Shown here: positions 10,858-25,300 of the stretch, in pieces
Numbering within the stretch: the first letter of the stretch is position 1
How the letters are laid out: every line of letters starts with the position of its first letter
DNA from: Babylonia areolata
Taxonomy: Eukaryota > Mollusca > Gastropoda > Neogastropoda > Buccinidae
Length of the DNA: 64,000 nucleotides
Direction of reading: 5' to 3'
Assembly (NCBI RefSeq): GCF_041734735.1
Contig: NC_134883.1
Span: forward strand, 31,998,764 to 32,062,763
The notes under the pieces: model-generated
Databases searched by the model: none
What the model was told of the DNA's origin: nothing
Seen by the model: only the letters and a program-made list of their open reading frames with translations
Program-made: the position numbers and the translations under genes

Positions 10858-12490
10858 GTGAGTTGGTTTGTCATTGTTGGTCAACTCATTGAATATGTGA
10901 TCCATTTCCTTTGTGTATTCTTAACAATTTAGAAACTGTTGGCCACGTGCTTCCTTGTTTGAAATCACATGGAAGCAGCCGTGGTTTTGGATTGTGCGAA
11001 AAACCACAGGTGATTGTTTTTTTTGTTTTTGTTTTTTGTTATTTTCATTGCACGAATTCAGTCTTGAGAGCGTTCACACAACTTTTTACTTTCCACAACT
11101 CTGGATTAAGTGGGCAAACGAAAAACTGCTGTCAACCATAGCCTTCAGAAGTTCTCTCTTTTATCAACTTGATTATTTAGTAGACCTGTCCACTTGATTA
11201 TTTAGTTGACCTTGTGAGATTCTTTTGTTACTTCAAATAGTTCAATACTTGAGATGGGAGCTATTTCTCACATGTTTTGGACTTGAAGACTCTACAGTTG
11301 ACAGCCAGGGCTAACAAGCCTGATATGTCCTCAGAGGAAAAAGAGGCCATCTGATCATTAGCTTTCATCGAATCTTGGAACATTGGAAGGCAATGTGGAA
11401 GACATAGAGAGATAGTTAGGACTTTTTCACTTTCAGTTTTTGGAGAACTTTATCAAAGAGTGATACTGCTATCTAAGAGTGATATTGCTTTGTTGTTCTG
11501 TTAGAGCCCAAATTATTTGCTTACCAAACCATTTGTTTTCACAATGTCTTTTGTCTTTTACTTCCTTGTTTATGCTGGCTGAAAAGACTGAAATGGGGTT
11601 GATAGCTGGTGAAAATTCATGGGACACATGCTGAAGGTCATAGAATAAAAGTTTTGTTTATAAACTTGTAGGGTATTGTTTTCAGTACACTTTCAGATGA
11701 CTTTGATTGGAACAGAGTTATTTCATGCATGTGCATCAGTTTATTTTTAAGAGTGATATTGTTTGATCAGCCAAGCTGATTGCAATAGATATTTTCAGCC
11801 ACAGTTTTGAGCTAAAACAATATAACATTGATTATCACTATTTACAAATACAAGTCTGTGTCCAGTTTCTGTTGTTTATTTTTAGCTGTAAATGTTTGTT
11901 TTTAAGAAATGTTCAACAGTTGTCACTCTTCACTCAGCTCTTGGGGGATTGAAGAAGAAAAAGGCAATAAGTGTAACTAAAACTTCAGACAATCAAAAGA
12001 GATTATTTCAGCTATTGTAGCATGTACTTTTTTCAGTACTTGCAGTATAATATGAGTTAGACTTAGAGATCCTCTAATTTCAAAATTCTTTAGTTTACCC
12101 ATAGCACCCCCACCCTATACGGTATACACTGCCCTCATTTTTTTACCCATACAAAGTCTTGGATTCAGCCCTTTACCCCTGGCCTTTTTCCCCACCCACA
12201 TCTGGACACAAACAAATGGTGTGTTTGAGTGAAGGAATTCCATCCAGTGCTGGGACCTAGGCAAATTTAGAGTGAATCTAGTTTCAATTAAGCAATTAAA
12301 AAAAAAAGTTATGTCCAGGACCAAGCTAAAACTAGTAAAACTTTACAAAAGGGGTAATCCACCAGTGGCTTTGTGGAAGTAGTCACTCGTTCTGGGTTTA
12401 AGAAAAATATTGGAGTTGAAACTTACTGCGAGTGAGAAAAAATCAATTATATGATAATTCATATCATGTTTTATTTTCATTTTAATCCAG
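10858..12490 (+). other. Probable MBD4 intron 1
   Basis: Runs from the candidate donor at 10858 to the acceptor ending 12490 (TTTTAATCCAG). AT-rich; I see no gene or clear repeat. Confidence 0.4.
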
Positions 12491-12495
12491 TCATC

Positions 12496-13382
12496 ATGGA
12501 GTCTGGAGAAATGGTGGAAAACAGAGCAGCACATGTTGAGCTTGTCCCAGAGACATCAGAGCTAAGTTCATCTGTGGATGGTGAAGGCCATGACATAGTG
12601 TATGAGGAGATGGTGATAGAGGAGTCACCTCTCCATGAGCAGACAGAGGAAGACAAGGTGGAGGACACCTCCTCGTCTCTTTTCACCAGTCCTTCCCAAC
12701 CCGCCGAGGCACAGGAGGCCTCCTCACCCCATAATATCAGTGACTCAGGGAGTTTTGGAACTGCGGACCTGGCTGCTTCAAGGTCCCCGTCCCCAGAGCG
12801 TCAACTTCCTACCAGCACTGCAGAGGCAAAAGATGATTTCATGGCTGCAGCAGCTGAAACAGAGGAGGAGACTCGTATCCTTGATTTGACTGGTTATGGA
12901 GGGGACACTGTGGAAGACCCAGAGGTCCCAGCGGATGAAATGACAGAGGATGAGAAAAGAGAAAACTACATGACAGCAGATGAAGACCAGACACTGTGCA
13001 GAGAAGAGGAGGAGGGAGAGGATGAAAGTCTGGTTTTGACAGAGGAAGACCAGACAGTATGTAAGGGGACAGAAGAAGTGGAAGAGGAAAAAGATGATAA
13101 AAGCCCAAACATGACAGCAGACGACGACCAGACATTATACCAAGGGATAGAAGAAGAGGAAGAGAAGACCGGAGAGGAGAACGAGCATATGGTAGATACA
13201 AGGGCCGAGGAAGATCGGCCGGAACACACTGCAGAAGATGATGAAGATGACATGACTGTGGAGTCAGAGACACTCCATCACTCTGTCATGGAAGAATGCA
13301 CTGATGCAGCTGTTCATCTTTTCAAGATTGATGACTCAAAACCTCCTGCTTCGAAGAACAAATTGAGTCCTGGTGCTTTGAA
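12496..13382 (+). CDS. MBD4: MBD4 coding exon 1: acidic N-terminus
   Basis: Acceptor TTTTAATCCAG ends at 12490 and the ATG follows five bases later. Residues 1-295, very rich in Glu and Asp, no folded domain recognised. It contains three copies of an [10 protein letters not shown]-like unit (residues about 159-168, 181-189 and 206-215), each followed by a Glu run. Donor GTAAGT at 13383, phase 2. Confidence 0.88.
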
Positions 13383-16300
13383 GTAAGTTTTTTGCGTGTT
13401 TATGTGTGTATGCTTGTTTGCCTTTCACAAGACTTTAGTCTGATTAAATTAATCCTATTACTAATTATTGGAACACACATGGTAGCACGTAATTTACTGC
13501 CCAGAGACCATAGGTCTTGTTCATCAGATTAGAAGCTAACAGTACCCCTGCCATTACTGACTGCATGATTGCCTTACAAAAAAAACAAAAACAACAACAA
13601 AAAACCCAAAGAATAAATCAGTTCAGGTTTGTTTGTTTGTTTGTTTTTTATAATGATTCAGCTGTGTCTTTGAATTCTGTCAGTGTGTCTGTCAGTTATA
13701 GACCTAAACAGTTACTGAGTTTGTACATTTTTTGTGCATGTGTTTGATATTGCTGTTTCAGTAATTAAAAAATTTTTTTTTTATGCCTATTGATTAGTTG
13801 GGTTTTTGTTGTTGTTTTTTTCATATTTTTTTCTGAAGAAGGAACCACCATGACCATGAATATTTCATTCTGCCTGTCATTGTTTCTGTATTGTTCAAGT
13901 TCAAATGACAAACACCTTACAAGTTAATGATGGTGCTGATGCCTTACCCATCACCATCAAAAGGTGTAAGTGGGGAAAAGACGGAGTCTGTTCACCTTTT
14001 TATTTTTATGAAAGAGCTGTTGATCATACCATTTCTCCTTTTATTGAATGAAATCTGCCTTTGCAACCATCAGCTTTTGAATAATGTTTGTTTGCACACA
14101 CTGACACGTGGAACTGGCAGTACATGCCAGTTAACACTGATGAATAGAAACGTAGCCAGCTAAAATTATTGATGTTGTTGCAGAGCACAGCGTGCAGGTG
14201 GCAGCTCTAAAAGGAAGAAAAGGCTGCCACAAAAGGCAGCAGCAGTCAGACACTCCAAAGTGGCAGTGCCCACTGTGTTGGTGACAGCTCCTTCTGACCA
14301 GTCAGATGACAGTGAAGGGGGGAAAACTTCTGCAGCTCCCTCACCAGCGGCCGACTTATCCAGGTGAGTGTTTTTTTCACACTGTGCAATGCAGTTTTGT
14401 TTTTACTAATATGCATGAGACAGTAAACCAAAGTCATGTTTGCAGCATGTAATTAGCACATGTAAAAGAACCCATGGCTAAAAAAAGGGTTGTTCCTGGC
14501 ACAATTCTGTAGAAAAGTTCACCTAGATAGCCAAACAAATATACTTGCAGACAGAAAAAGAAGAAAGAAAAAATGGTGGCACTGCAGCCTGAATTCCAGA
14601 GACATCAGTTGTGACAAAAAATATTACAATAAAATGATAACAGTGACTTGTAACAGTGTAAGTTTGTCAGTATATATGTACAATAAGTTACTCATCATAT
14701 CCTTTTCTTTTTTTTATCAAGATTGTCAATGTCGGGGTATCCTGATGAAAGATTATTCTGCTAGGTATCCAAAAGATTGCTAAACTAATCATAAATTATC
14801 AGGTGCGCCGTTGCAAGAATGAAAGGAAAACTGTTCACTTTTACTTGGTGATACGATGATTCCTCTTTCCAAACCTGTCGTAGACTATCCATGAAAGAAT
14901 TCATTCATCAGATCTGTTGTGTCATTTCTGTTACCTCTCTTTCTCTCTTTAAGCTTGCAGTTGATTAAGGTTGCCCTACACTACTTTCAGAGGGATGTAT
15001 GCTGAGTATGTTCAGGTTTCCATAAACTGCCAAACAGTGACATGGATTATTTACATGATCTTCTAGTTCATCAAATGGACGTGATTACAGGGTCTTAAAC
15101 ATGCATTTTCTTTCTCCTGCCTGTGTATACAAAGAGGGATAAGGTACTGGCAGGTCTGCATGTGTGTTGACATGGGGGATTTAATCCAGTGGGTGCCAGT
15201 GCAGGGATCGAATTCAAGACCCTCAGATTGAAATGAAAGTCCAGCATTGCAACCATTGACTGTTGTGCTTATCATGTGATATGTGTTATATCCATGTTTT
15301 TACTTTTACCTGGTAATTTGCCCATCAGCTTTAGGTGTGACATTCCTGTTTACTTATTTCAGTTGTTACATTTCTCTATATATTTGGTATGGTCATCAGT
15401 TATCAGTTTTGTCAGTGGCATTTCAATTTTCATCATTTGATATGACAACCAGCTGATATCAGTATTCTTAGGATTGCTTTAGAAGTTTTGTTGCTGTTGT
15501 TGTTTGTTGTTTTTGTGTCTCATCTCATCTCATCTCATCTATCCCTTGACCCGTGGGTGGGTCGTTGGGGCACCATGGATGACTGCCTGGTCAGCTCGCG
15601 CCACCTGCCTCGGTCCTCAGCGGCCCTTTGAGTTGTGGCAAATGGCAGGCCCGTCCACTCTTTGATGTTGTCCTCCCACCGCTTTCTCTGTCTGCCTCTC
15701 TTCCTCCTTCCTTGTACGGTACCCTGCAGGATGGTCTTGGCTAGGCCGTCTGATCGTGTGACGTGTCCATACCAGCGGAGCTTGCGTTCCTTCACTGTGG
15801 TTAGCAGGTCTTTGAATGGGCCAATGGCGTTTTGGACTCTTCTTTTCACTTCCTCATTTGTGATGTGGTCTTTGTATGTAATGTTCAGGATCTTGCGGAA
15901 GCATCTCATTTCCAGGGCCTGGATTCTTCTCTGGAGTTCTGCAGTGAGGGTCCAGGATTCGCAAGCGTATAGAAATATTGAGAAGATGAGGGAGCGCATT
16001 AGTCTGATTTTGGACGAGAGGGAGATCTTTTTGTCCTTCCATATTGTATGGTTACCAGTTAATCTATTACTGTATTGGCAATAGATATAAAATATTCATA
16101 GTATTGCTGAATAAAGAATTTTTTCTCTTTATTTTGTTACATTTTCTGTTTCAGTATTAAAACACACACATTTCAGTTATGTGGCCCCTGGACCCTGGCC
16201 ATACACATCTCACTATTATTTTTATTAAAAAATCACTCACTCCCAACCATGCATATATCTCAATATTTATACATGTGTGTGTTTGTTGTTGTTTTTAAAA

Positions 16301-19300
16301 AATAATTTTGGCATTGATATGGTTATCTGTTCTCTATTGTTCTTTATATTATATCTAAATGTGTTAAAAGGCATGTTGATAGATATATATTGTAATATTT
16401 GTGCTGTCAAGCTACCCAAGAAGGATTGAAACTACCAACAACCTTCCTCATGGCTGGAGACGGGTTGCCATCATGAGGACTGGGGGCAAATTGATTGGAC
16501 GCTATGACACCACCATCTTCAGGTAACGGCTGGCCTTAGTTCTGGCATCATTGTTTCTTCCTTTTAAAGTTATGTAAAAACTAATACGAGGTTCTGTTGG
16601 ATTCATGTCATTTGTATTTTGTTTGTTATTTGGTTGCATTTTTTGTTTTTGTTTCTTTGGGTTTTTTGTTTAGGTTTTTTTTTTTTTATCACAGAGGGAG
16701 GGGGATATGGGGTGATATTTTGTGTGTGTGTGTGTGTGAAAATGGAAAACAAACCTCTACCCTGTCTCTTTCACCAAGTGTATCTTCAACCCTATCTGAC
16801 TTTCACTCTTGATTTTGGATTTGTGTGAGCGTGAGTGTTCCCCAGTTTGCCATGTTGTGCCATGAAGGAACTGGGATGGTCCATCTGTCAGGCCATTGTC
16901 TTTTCTTTTTTATATCAACTGTCAGATGCTAAAGCCCAGTATAAAACACATACAATGCCTTATCTTATGTGATTATTCAGAATTGAGGAGGGGGGCAAGG
17001 GGTGGGGGGGGGGGGGTGAGTTGTACTTGCTAGCCTTGTGGTGGTTTGCCAATAATTTATATACTTTGTCATTTAGTAGTTAGCTTAGTGGGTGTTGTTT
17101 TTGTTGTTTATTTGCTGTTACCATACTTTTCGGCCTACAAGGCACTATGGCACATAAGGTGCACAACCTGAATTTTAAGAAAGAAGCTATGGACACATAT
17201 AAGGCACACATAACCAATAAATGAAAGTTCTCCATTATGGCTCTGCTAACAGCAGGTGTTGTTTTCTGAGTAGTGGCATCATCTGTGGAAATCTGGATGG
17301 AAATTCAACTTGTTTTTGTCTGCTTGTTGACTGCTCTGTTTCACCATTCATCTGCTCTGTTTTCTGCTGCTTTATATCTATATCTATCTACCTATCTATC
17401 TATCTGTCTGTCTATATCTATATATATATTAATACTATTTCACAGCCTTCAGTCAATATACACAGTTTTAAGCCCCATTTCATTGTTTAGTCAGAATCCA
17501 GTCTGCTAGTCATGTTATCAGTCCCATCCACCATTTTTCTATGCGTTCTGCTTTTGAAAGACGATCAGTTCCCATCTCAGACATTGCTGTATTTTCATGG
17601 CCTAAGAGCGAACTGTGATCACATGAACCATGTCAAATCAAACAGTAAGACTACAGTGTTGCTGTTCAGTGTGATTGGTGAGCGTTTATTGTGATCAGCG
17701 ATGTTGTCATACAACATACAGTTTAATGTGACAGATGGCACCCAGTGGTAGTCCAAATTTAGTTTTCAGACACAGATAGGGCACATACAGCCAATAAGAC
17801 ACAGGTGTCAGATTTGAGTAAGAAAAGATTTGTTTTATGAGCTGAAAAGTATGGTGCCTTAGTACAGTAAGTCAAATTTGAATTATATCATTTGAACAGA
17901 ACCCGTACATGAACACATGCCTCTTTTCAAGCAGATGAGAGAGCAGGTGGGATAGTCAATTCCAGCATCTGGTAATTGTGTTTGCACAAGGAAAGCTGTG
18001 TGTTTTATCTTTGGTCTCTCTATTTTACTTTCACTGCTATCTCTCTGAATCTGTCCTCATGTCTGTTTTTCTGACATGTTATGCTTGTCTTTCTTTCATA
18101 CTATGCTTTCGTTTCTTTAAATTTGTTACTGAAAATATCTGTTTCAGCGAGACAAACGCAAAGATGAGATCGTTCCCTAACGTTCGGTCTTACCTGGAAA
18201 AAACAGACCAGTTGCATTTCTTAGAAGACGACAGTTTTGATTTTAAATTTTCGCAGCCCTTCTCTACCCCGAAGAAGACACCAGTAAAAGGAAAGCAAGT
18301 TGCGGGAAAGTCTAAAAAATCACCTGCACCTTCAAAGCCAAAAGGTAAATCACCAGCAGCAGGTTCCAAGAAGTTGCCCAGCAGTGATACGCCCAGTGGT
18401 GGGAAAGTCTGTCTGACTCTGAAGAGGAAGGTGCCCACTGGAGCAGAGGGATCGGACTCCCAGTCTGGAGAATCCGCAGACCACATTTGGGAGGTTACAA
18501 AGCCCCCAAAGGCCAAAGCTCGCAAGAAGACCTCTGCAGGATCAAAAAAAGATTCACCACAAATCCGGATAGATGCATTCATATCAAGAAAAAAGGTAAC
18601 CACAGACTCTCAGGTCACCAAAGAAACTCCATTGAAATCCTCCTTTAAAACTGTTTTAAATCATCCACCCTCAAAGAAACTGGAGGCAGTTTCTGTTCCT
18701 GAAGAGGAACCTGAAATAGTTGAACCCAGTTTGGATGTTGATCAGTCTGAACAGCCATCAGAGACAGTCGTAAATTTGGTTGATGAAGAAGAAGAGCCAG
18801 AACAGGACAAAGCTGAAATTGTGTCTGATGATTCCGCTGAAGAGGATTTTGTTTCCGATGTGTATATTGCTGAAGAGCAAGAGGATCTGTACAACACAAA
18901 CAGTGATGAAGAAGAAGAAGAAGATGTGTGTGTTCCTGTCAACATTGAAAACAAGGGGCCAGGGGTTGAAACTGACAAAGAAGACTTTTACGAAGAATGC
19001 CCCTCAGAGGAAGCATCAGTCTATGAACTGAAAAGTGAGGAGTCTGATAGTTCTGTACCAACCCCTACACCACAGTTCCTCTCTCAAGACGACAACGCAG
19101 CTGAAAGTATTAACGGCGCCAAGCTCAAGGACCCTGTGACAATCAATCCGTTGTCCATGTCTGTCAGCCGAAGCAGTGCAGCAGCCAAGCGATCGTTGTC
19201 CCCTTCCGATTCAGACATCTCAGTGCGGAAACGATCAAGGGTGTGGAGGGAAGGGGACATCGAAGAGGACTCTTCCCGCTCTGTGGGCATGTGTTCCGAT

Positions 19301-22300
19301 GACACGTCGCTGCCTCCCCCAGAAGAGGATGAAAACCAAAATATGGCTAGCAAGGTGCAGAAGATGCACCTCTCAGACAGCTCCAGCAGCAAGGACATGA
19401 AGGACTCTGCCAGCACCTCCTCCTCCAACTGCAGCTCACTGCCTCCATCCACCTCCCTGCTGTCCCCGTCCTGGAGAAAGTCCAGGTCCAAGGGCAGTAA
19501 AGGCAGCCCTGCTGGTGGTCAGTCGCGGAGAAGGACTGTGGCAGCGGCGGACCAGAAATCCCCCCTTCCTGCCCCTGACAGAAGCTCAGCTTTCTTCACC
19601 GGAGCAGATAGTAAGTGGAGGCCTGTTCTGTAGCTGATGAGGGGAGGCCTGTTCTGTCGCTGCTTGTCCATGAAAGAATGAATGGTGTTACGTGAAGGGA
19701 TTGGAGCGAATGAATGCGTTTAAATTTTAATGATTGAAAAAAGCACTTTTTGTGTTCAGTGATTGCTTGTCATTGGTGTGCACTTAGTCTGCATCAGTGC
19801 ATGATATTTTTGTAAGGATGATGCTGGTGTGCATTTTTGATGTCCTGTTTTTTTTTAATAAAACAAACAAAAACTTATGGTTGATGTTGATTGACGTTTT
19901 TAACACCCTGTTTTGTTGTGTTTTTTCTTGTTTTGTTTTTTATTTTATATATATTTTTTTTTAGCAAACAGAAACTAAATGATGATGCTGGTTGGCATTT
20001 GTAACACAATTATTATTAACAAACTAACAAAAACTGGTTTGTATTTTAATACTTTTTTTTTTTTTCAACAAAAAAACAACTGAATGTTGATGCTGTTTGG
20101 CATGTTTGCTACACTGCTTGTGTTTTTGTTTTGTTTATTGTTGTTGTTTTTTCTTTGTTTTTCTCAGTTTATATTTTATTCTTTGCTTCCTTTTTTTTCG
20201 TAACAAACAAACACTGAATGATTTAGGCTGCTTGGCATTTTTAGGTCATGTTTAAACCTCTTCAGTGCCAAGCATTGTTTTGACTTGTGCTTCCTTTTCC
20301 CTCCCTGCCTTGAAGGCTGAACATGTCGATGGTTTATATTTAAAGTCAACTGTAGGTCTGCTGCAGAGCTATACTTGTCTCCTGCTCAGCTTTCTCTTCT
20401 TTGGCTACATCTTGCTTTTCAACTACCTCTACCCTCCCTCTCTGCAAATCATCATTATAAGATTCAGTCACGTCAAGCGAACCATCCAACAAGTTTTTGC
20501 CACATCTAGCATTCAATTAATCTTTGTCAATGACTTTTAAACTTATGCAAATCTTGCATGGCAAAATCTCTTTTTTTTGTTTAGTTGTAACACATTACTG
20601 TTTCAAGCCACTGTGGTAAGATTGTGGTTGGTCTTCTGCCATTTTGAAAACATTGTGAGTAGGACACTGACGATAACATCCTGATATTATAATATAGACA
20701 AAAATTAGAATGTGTTTGGCTGTTGCTTCTTGCGGATAATTGAAATAAACATATCAAGCTTTCTGAATTGTGGCTATTGAGACACATCAAGTTATAACTT
20801 TAAAACAAAACTGTGAAAAATCCTGAAATGATCATGTATATGACTCACTGCCAAAAGGTGGGCACAGAAAGTAGACAGTGACTGGGAAAAATCAGTTAAA
20901 AGATTTCACAAAGATGAATGCTTTATTGTTTAAGGGACCATAAGTGGTCACCTTTGTGTAACAGGACAAGACAGAATGTTTTGTATTTTCTGAGTAAATT
21001 ACATAAGAAGTCTTCTTTGACAGGTATGATGTACGTCAGTGTTTACAACACATGCACACCTCTGTGCAGCAAGAGACAAATCAGATAGGTTGAAAACACA
21101 TCTTTATGCAGTGTTCTAACTTTGATGTGCTTAGTCATGGTGTCAAATATTTGTTCCCTGCCTTTGGCCTTAGCCTGATGGGGGTGGTTGGTTGTAATCA
21201 TCAATGTTATCATCACATCAAGGCTGAACATTTTGTTTTAAACACCATTTACATTAAAAAAAAAAAAAAAATACAAAGAATGCTATCACATAATAAAAAC
21301 AAACACAAAGAAAGCAATTTTCATTTCAATATTTAATGTCAAAGAAATTCTGCTGTTTTATAAGCATAATACAAATGTATGACAAACATCAGTTTTACAC
21401 AAAACATTTTCCAGCGAACAGAACAACAGTCATAACGTCGACAAAAAATTAAGTTAAGCCAGTATGATTGATAGCAATATTATATTTCATTTCCGGTAGT
21501 AATCATAATGATATATCTCAGATATTTAAGCCTTAAATGATGTCAGAAATGAATTTCAAACCAATGGATACAAGATTTGCAACTTTTACACCGAAAAAAA
21601 GTGAGAATAGGATGTTGACTTACCACACAAGTTAATTCAGCCACCATTCATCTTTGCCACACATTATGCACTAAAATGCAGTGAAACATTACACAAGGGT
21701 TACTATTTTTTAATCACTGTAACTACAAAATCTCATCCCATTCATCCACTACAAAACCCATTTCGGTGACCAAAGCTTGGTAGTCGTCACTATTATAAAA
21801 TTGTTGCATAACATGTTTAAAATATTTTAGAAAGGACAGACATCAACAAATTGACACAAATGCAACTTTGAGACTGGTTTGTTGATTCTTTCAAGTTCTG
21901 TCTTTGTCCTTCATCTGATTGTAAAGTTCAGGGTCAGCTTTAGTTCAATGTACACTCTGTAGGCCCTGTCAACTTCTGGTTCCTTGCTCTTCGTGCATCT
22001 TTCTTTGCTTGAAGACTGGCATCCTGCTGTCTTTGGTTCTAAGAAGTCTGTGTCTCTGACATTACATCTGAAAACATGAACACAACCATTGATAGAATGA
22101 GCGTTTAGTTGCATATGCATGTGCACGCACAGGTGTGTGCATGTCCTTGTTTATCTATTTGAAACAAAATGCACTCATATTTTTTGCTTCACAAAGAGAT
22201 AACACTGGCTTATTTATATAACCTTAATATCATTGTATTTGCATATTGTGAAACTGACATCTGTGTTACTTTGGAAAATAAACTTGGGAAAAGGAGGAGA

Positions 22301-25300
22301 CCAGGAACTGATGATTTGGACTCCGATTCGAGGTCGGTGAGACCTCTGGATATTGGCCGTCGTGGCTTGTGGTGGAGGGCACTGAAGATGACAAGCCCTT
22401 GTCGGCTCTCAGCCCCTTCGCCATCCAGAAGGGCTTCCAGTGTCTAGCAGGCTCACTGAAGTCTGTCAAGAGGCTGAGGAGCGGAGCATTTCTGGTAGAG
22501 ACAGCGTCAAAAAGGCAGACACAGCTTCTGCTTAAAGCGACCACTTTTGTGGATAGGGCGGTGAAGGTTTCCCCTCACAAAGGACTGAACTGTTCGAAGG
22601 GGGTCATCAGATGCTCTGAGTTGAGAGGAGTATCTGAGGCAGAGATTAAGTGTGAGCTGTCCTCTCAGGGAGTGACGGATGTTTACAGGGTGACAGTAAG
22701 GAAGGGGTCGGACAGAGTCCCGACTAACACATTTTTCCTCACCTTCTGCTGCCCGAATGTCCCCAAGGACATACGAGTCAGATACCTGCAGGTGAACGTA
22801 AGTCTGTACGTGCCGTCCAAGTGCCAGAAATTCGGACACATGCGTGACCGCTGCAATGAGGAAGAGGCGTGTGGCACCTGTTCAAAGGCGGCGCACCAAG
22901 GCGAATGCGTCAGCCCAGCCCGTTGTGTGAACTGCGGAGGCGGCCATCCGTCCTCATCTAAAGACTGCCCCACCTGGAAAAAAGAAAAAGAAATCCAGAA
23001 GGTGAAGACGGAGAAGAAAATATCGTTCTTTGAGGCCCGTAAACAAGTGGAGGCTGCATTGCCTAAGGCATCTTACGCTTCTGTCATCAGACCCAGGATG
23101 GTGGACGTTGCGATCCAGACGACGTCCACAGGAACACAGGCGGACGACGTACCTACCTTGGCAGAACCATTCGCCTTGGGTGGAGGCGCTGTATCCAGCC
23201 CTTCCCATCCTGTACGGCGGTCCTCAGGGGCTGCTGGGCGGGGGCGGAAAGCCTCGAGCGGAGGCACAGTGTCCGCCTCCCGTCCCCCCCACCCCCCCGG
23301 CCCCCTCATCCCGCCTCTCGTCTGCCTGCCCCTCGGGCTGGTGGGAGTGCCCAGAAACCCCCTGTACCTCCAAAACCCAAGGAAGGGAGGGTTGCGGCCT
23401 CGGCGGGGTCAGGGAGAGCCAAGGTGGTGGATGTTCCGGCTTGGTCGGAATCGGACAGGATTTTAAGTACCAAAAATAGATATGCGGTCTTGGCCGACCT
23501 TGAGCCACCGCAAGCAGAGGAGCAGGAGGTAGTGATGGATTAGGCTGCTGCTTTATTTTTAACCTTTTTAATGGTGATAATTCATTGGAACATCCGTGGG
23601 TTTTACGCCAATCTCCAGGAACTCCAGCTGCTTTGTCGTGCTTTGAAACCTTAAGTGCTGGCGCTGCAAGAGACTCTGCAAAGAGATGACAAGTTTTTAT
23701 CTCTCTCTGGTTTTAACTCCATTTTTAAACCCGCTCAACCGAAGCAAGAGGGATTGACGGGAGGTGTCGCTCTTTTAATACGCAAGTCCCTTTTATACAG
23801 TACAGTTCCTTTAAGCACCCCCTTACAGGTGGTGGCAGTCAGAGTCACACTTAAGAAAACCATCACTGTCTGTTCTCTGTTTCTTCCTCCTTCCATCCGT
23901 GTTCTGAGGCAGGACCTCATGAACCTTGTCGACCAGCTCCCACGACTGTTTCTATTGTTGGGCGACTTCAATGGCCACTCCCCGCTTTGGGGAAGTGAGG
24001 TGACATCAGCCCGAGGTCTTCTTTTGGAAAACTTTCTCTCCAATATGGACCTGTGCTGTCTTAACGACAAGTCACCCACTTACTTTCATCTGTCCTCTGG
24101 AAAGCTCTCGTGTTTAGATCTGTCAGTCTGCGATCCATCGTTGGTCCTGGACTACGAGTGGAAAGTGCACGACGATCTGCATGGGAGTGACCACTTTCCT
24201 GTCGTCCTCCGCCCCATAGATGGGGAAGGTGACTCTCTGCCTGACCGCCTGAACTATGACAAAGCTGACTGGGGAATTTTTACCACAAAGTTAAGAGCGG
24301 AGCTGCAGGAAGAAATAGTCTTACAAAGCAAGGATCCTGCTGACACTCTGACACAGATCGTTTTAGATTGCGCCAAAGCAGCAGTCCCATCGTCTACCTC
24401 CAAGCCTCAGATGCCAAGAACGCCCTGGTTTAACGTGGAATGTTGGGAGGCCCGTAAGTCTCGGAAGAGAGCGCAACGACGCGTCTTTCAGAGACCGATA
24501 GCCATCAACAGCTGAGGGCGAAAGCCAGGTATTTTTAAAAAGAGCCAGAGAAAATCATGGAGAGATTTTTGCTCTTCCTTAACCTCCAACACACCCAAGA
24601 AGAAAGTGTGGAGGGTTTTAAAAAAATTTAAGAGCAAAAACATCTGCCCAACTTTTCACCATCTTAAACTCTCAGATGCTCTGGTCACAGAGAAGAAAGC
24701 AGTTGCTAATTTGCTTGCCTCCACAATCAAACTGAACTCTAGATCTGCCAACAAATCTGCTCGGTTTCTCAAAACCAAAAACCTGAAAGAAAAAACACCC
24801 TGCAACTTCTCTTCCGACAACACAGAGAGCTACAACCTTCCTTTCACTATGAATGAACTAAAATCTGCCCTTCAGACCTGCACGGATTCCTCTCCAGGAA
24901 TGGACGAGGTCCATTATAAACTTTTAAAACATCTTCCCGAAACCTGTCTGGACACCCTGCTCAAAGTTTACAACCACATCTGGATTACAGACTTTTTTTC
25001 CACCCTCCTGGCGGAAAGCCCTCATAATCCCATTGCCAAAACCAGGAAAAGACCCCTCGAACCCGTCCAACTACCACCCAATAGCACTGACCAGCTGCAT
25101 CTGCAAACTGATGGAGAAGATGGTCAGCGGTAGACTGATGTGGAAACTAGAGACCAACGGCCTTCTGGCGAAAGAACAGTGCGGTTTCCGCAAGCATCGA
25201 TCTACCGTTGACCATCTGGTTCGTCTGGAAACCACTGTAAGTAATGCCTTTGTAAACAAACAGCATGTGGTGGCCATTTTTTTTTTACTTGAAGAAAGCT

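Noticed and set aside
12839-13273. Minus-strand frames of 144 and 95 codons opposite MBD4 exon 1
   Set aside because: They are shadows of the acidic coding repeat; Ser/Pro/Leu-rich with no homology I recognise.
21911-22126. Possible minus-strand terminal exon with a good-looking acceptor (TTCATGTTTTCAG)
   Set aside because: The 50-odd residues after it show no family, and no partner exon is visible.
23030-23479. Pro-rich plus-strand frame of 149 codons
   Set aside because: It overlaps LINE ORF1 in another frame; only its last part continues ORF1 after a frame change.
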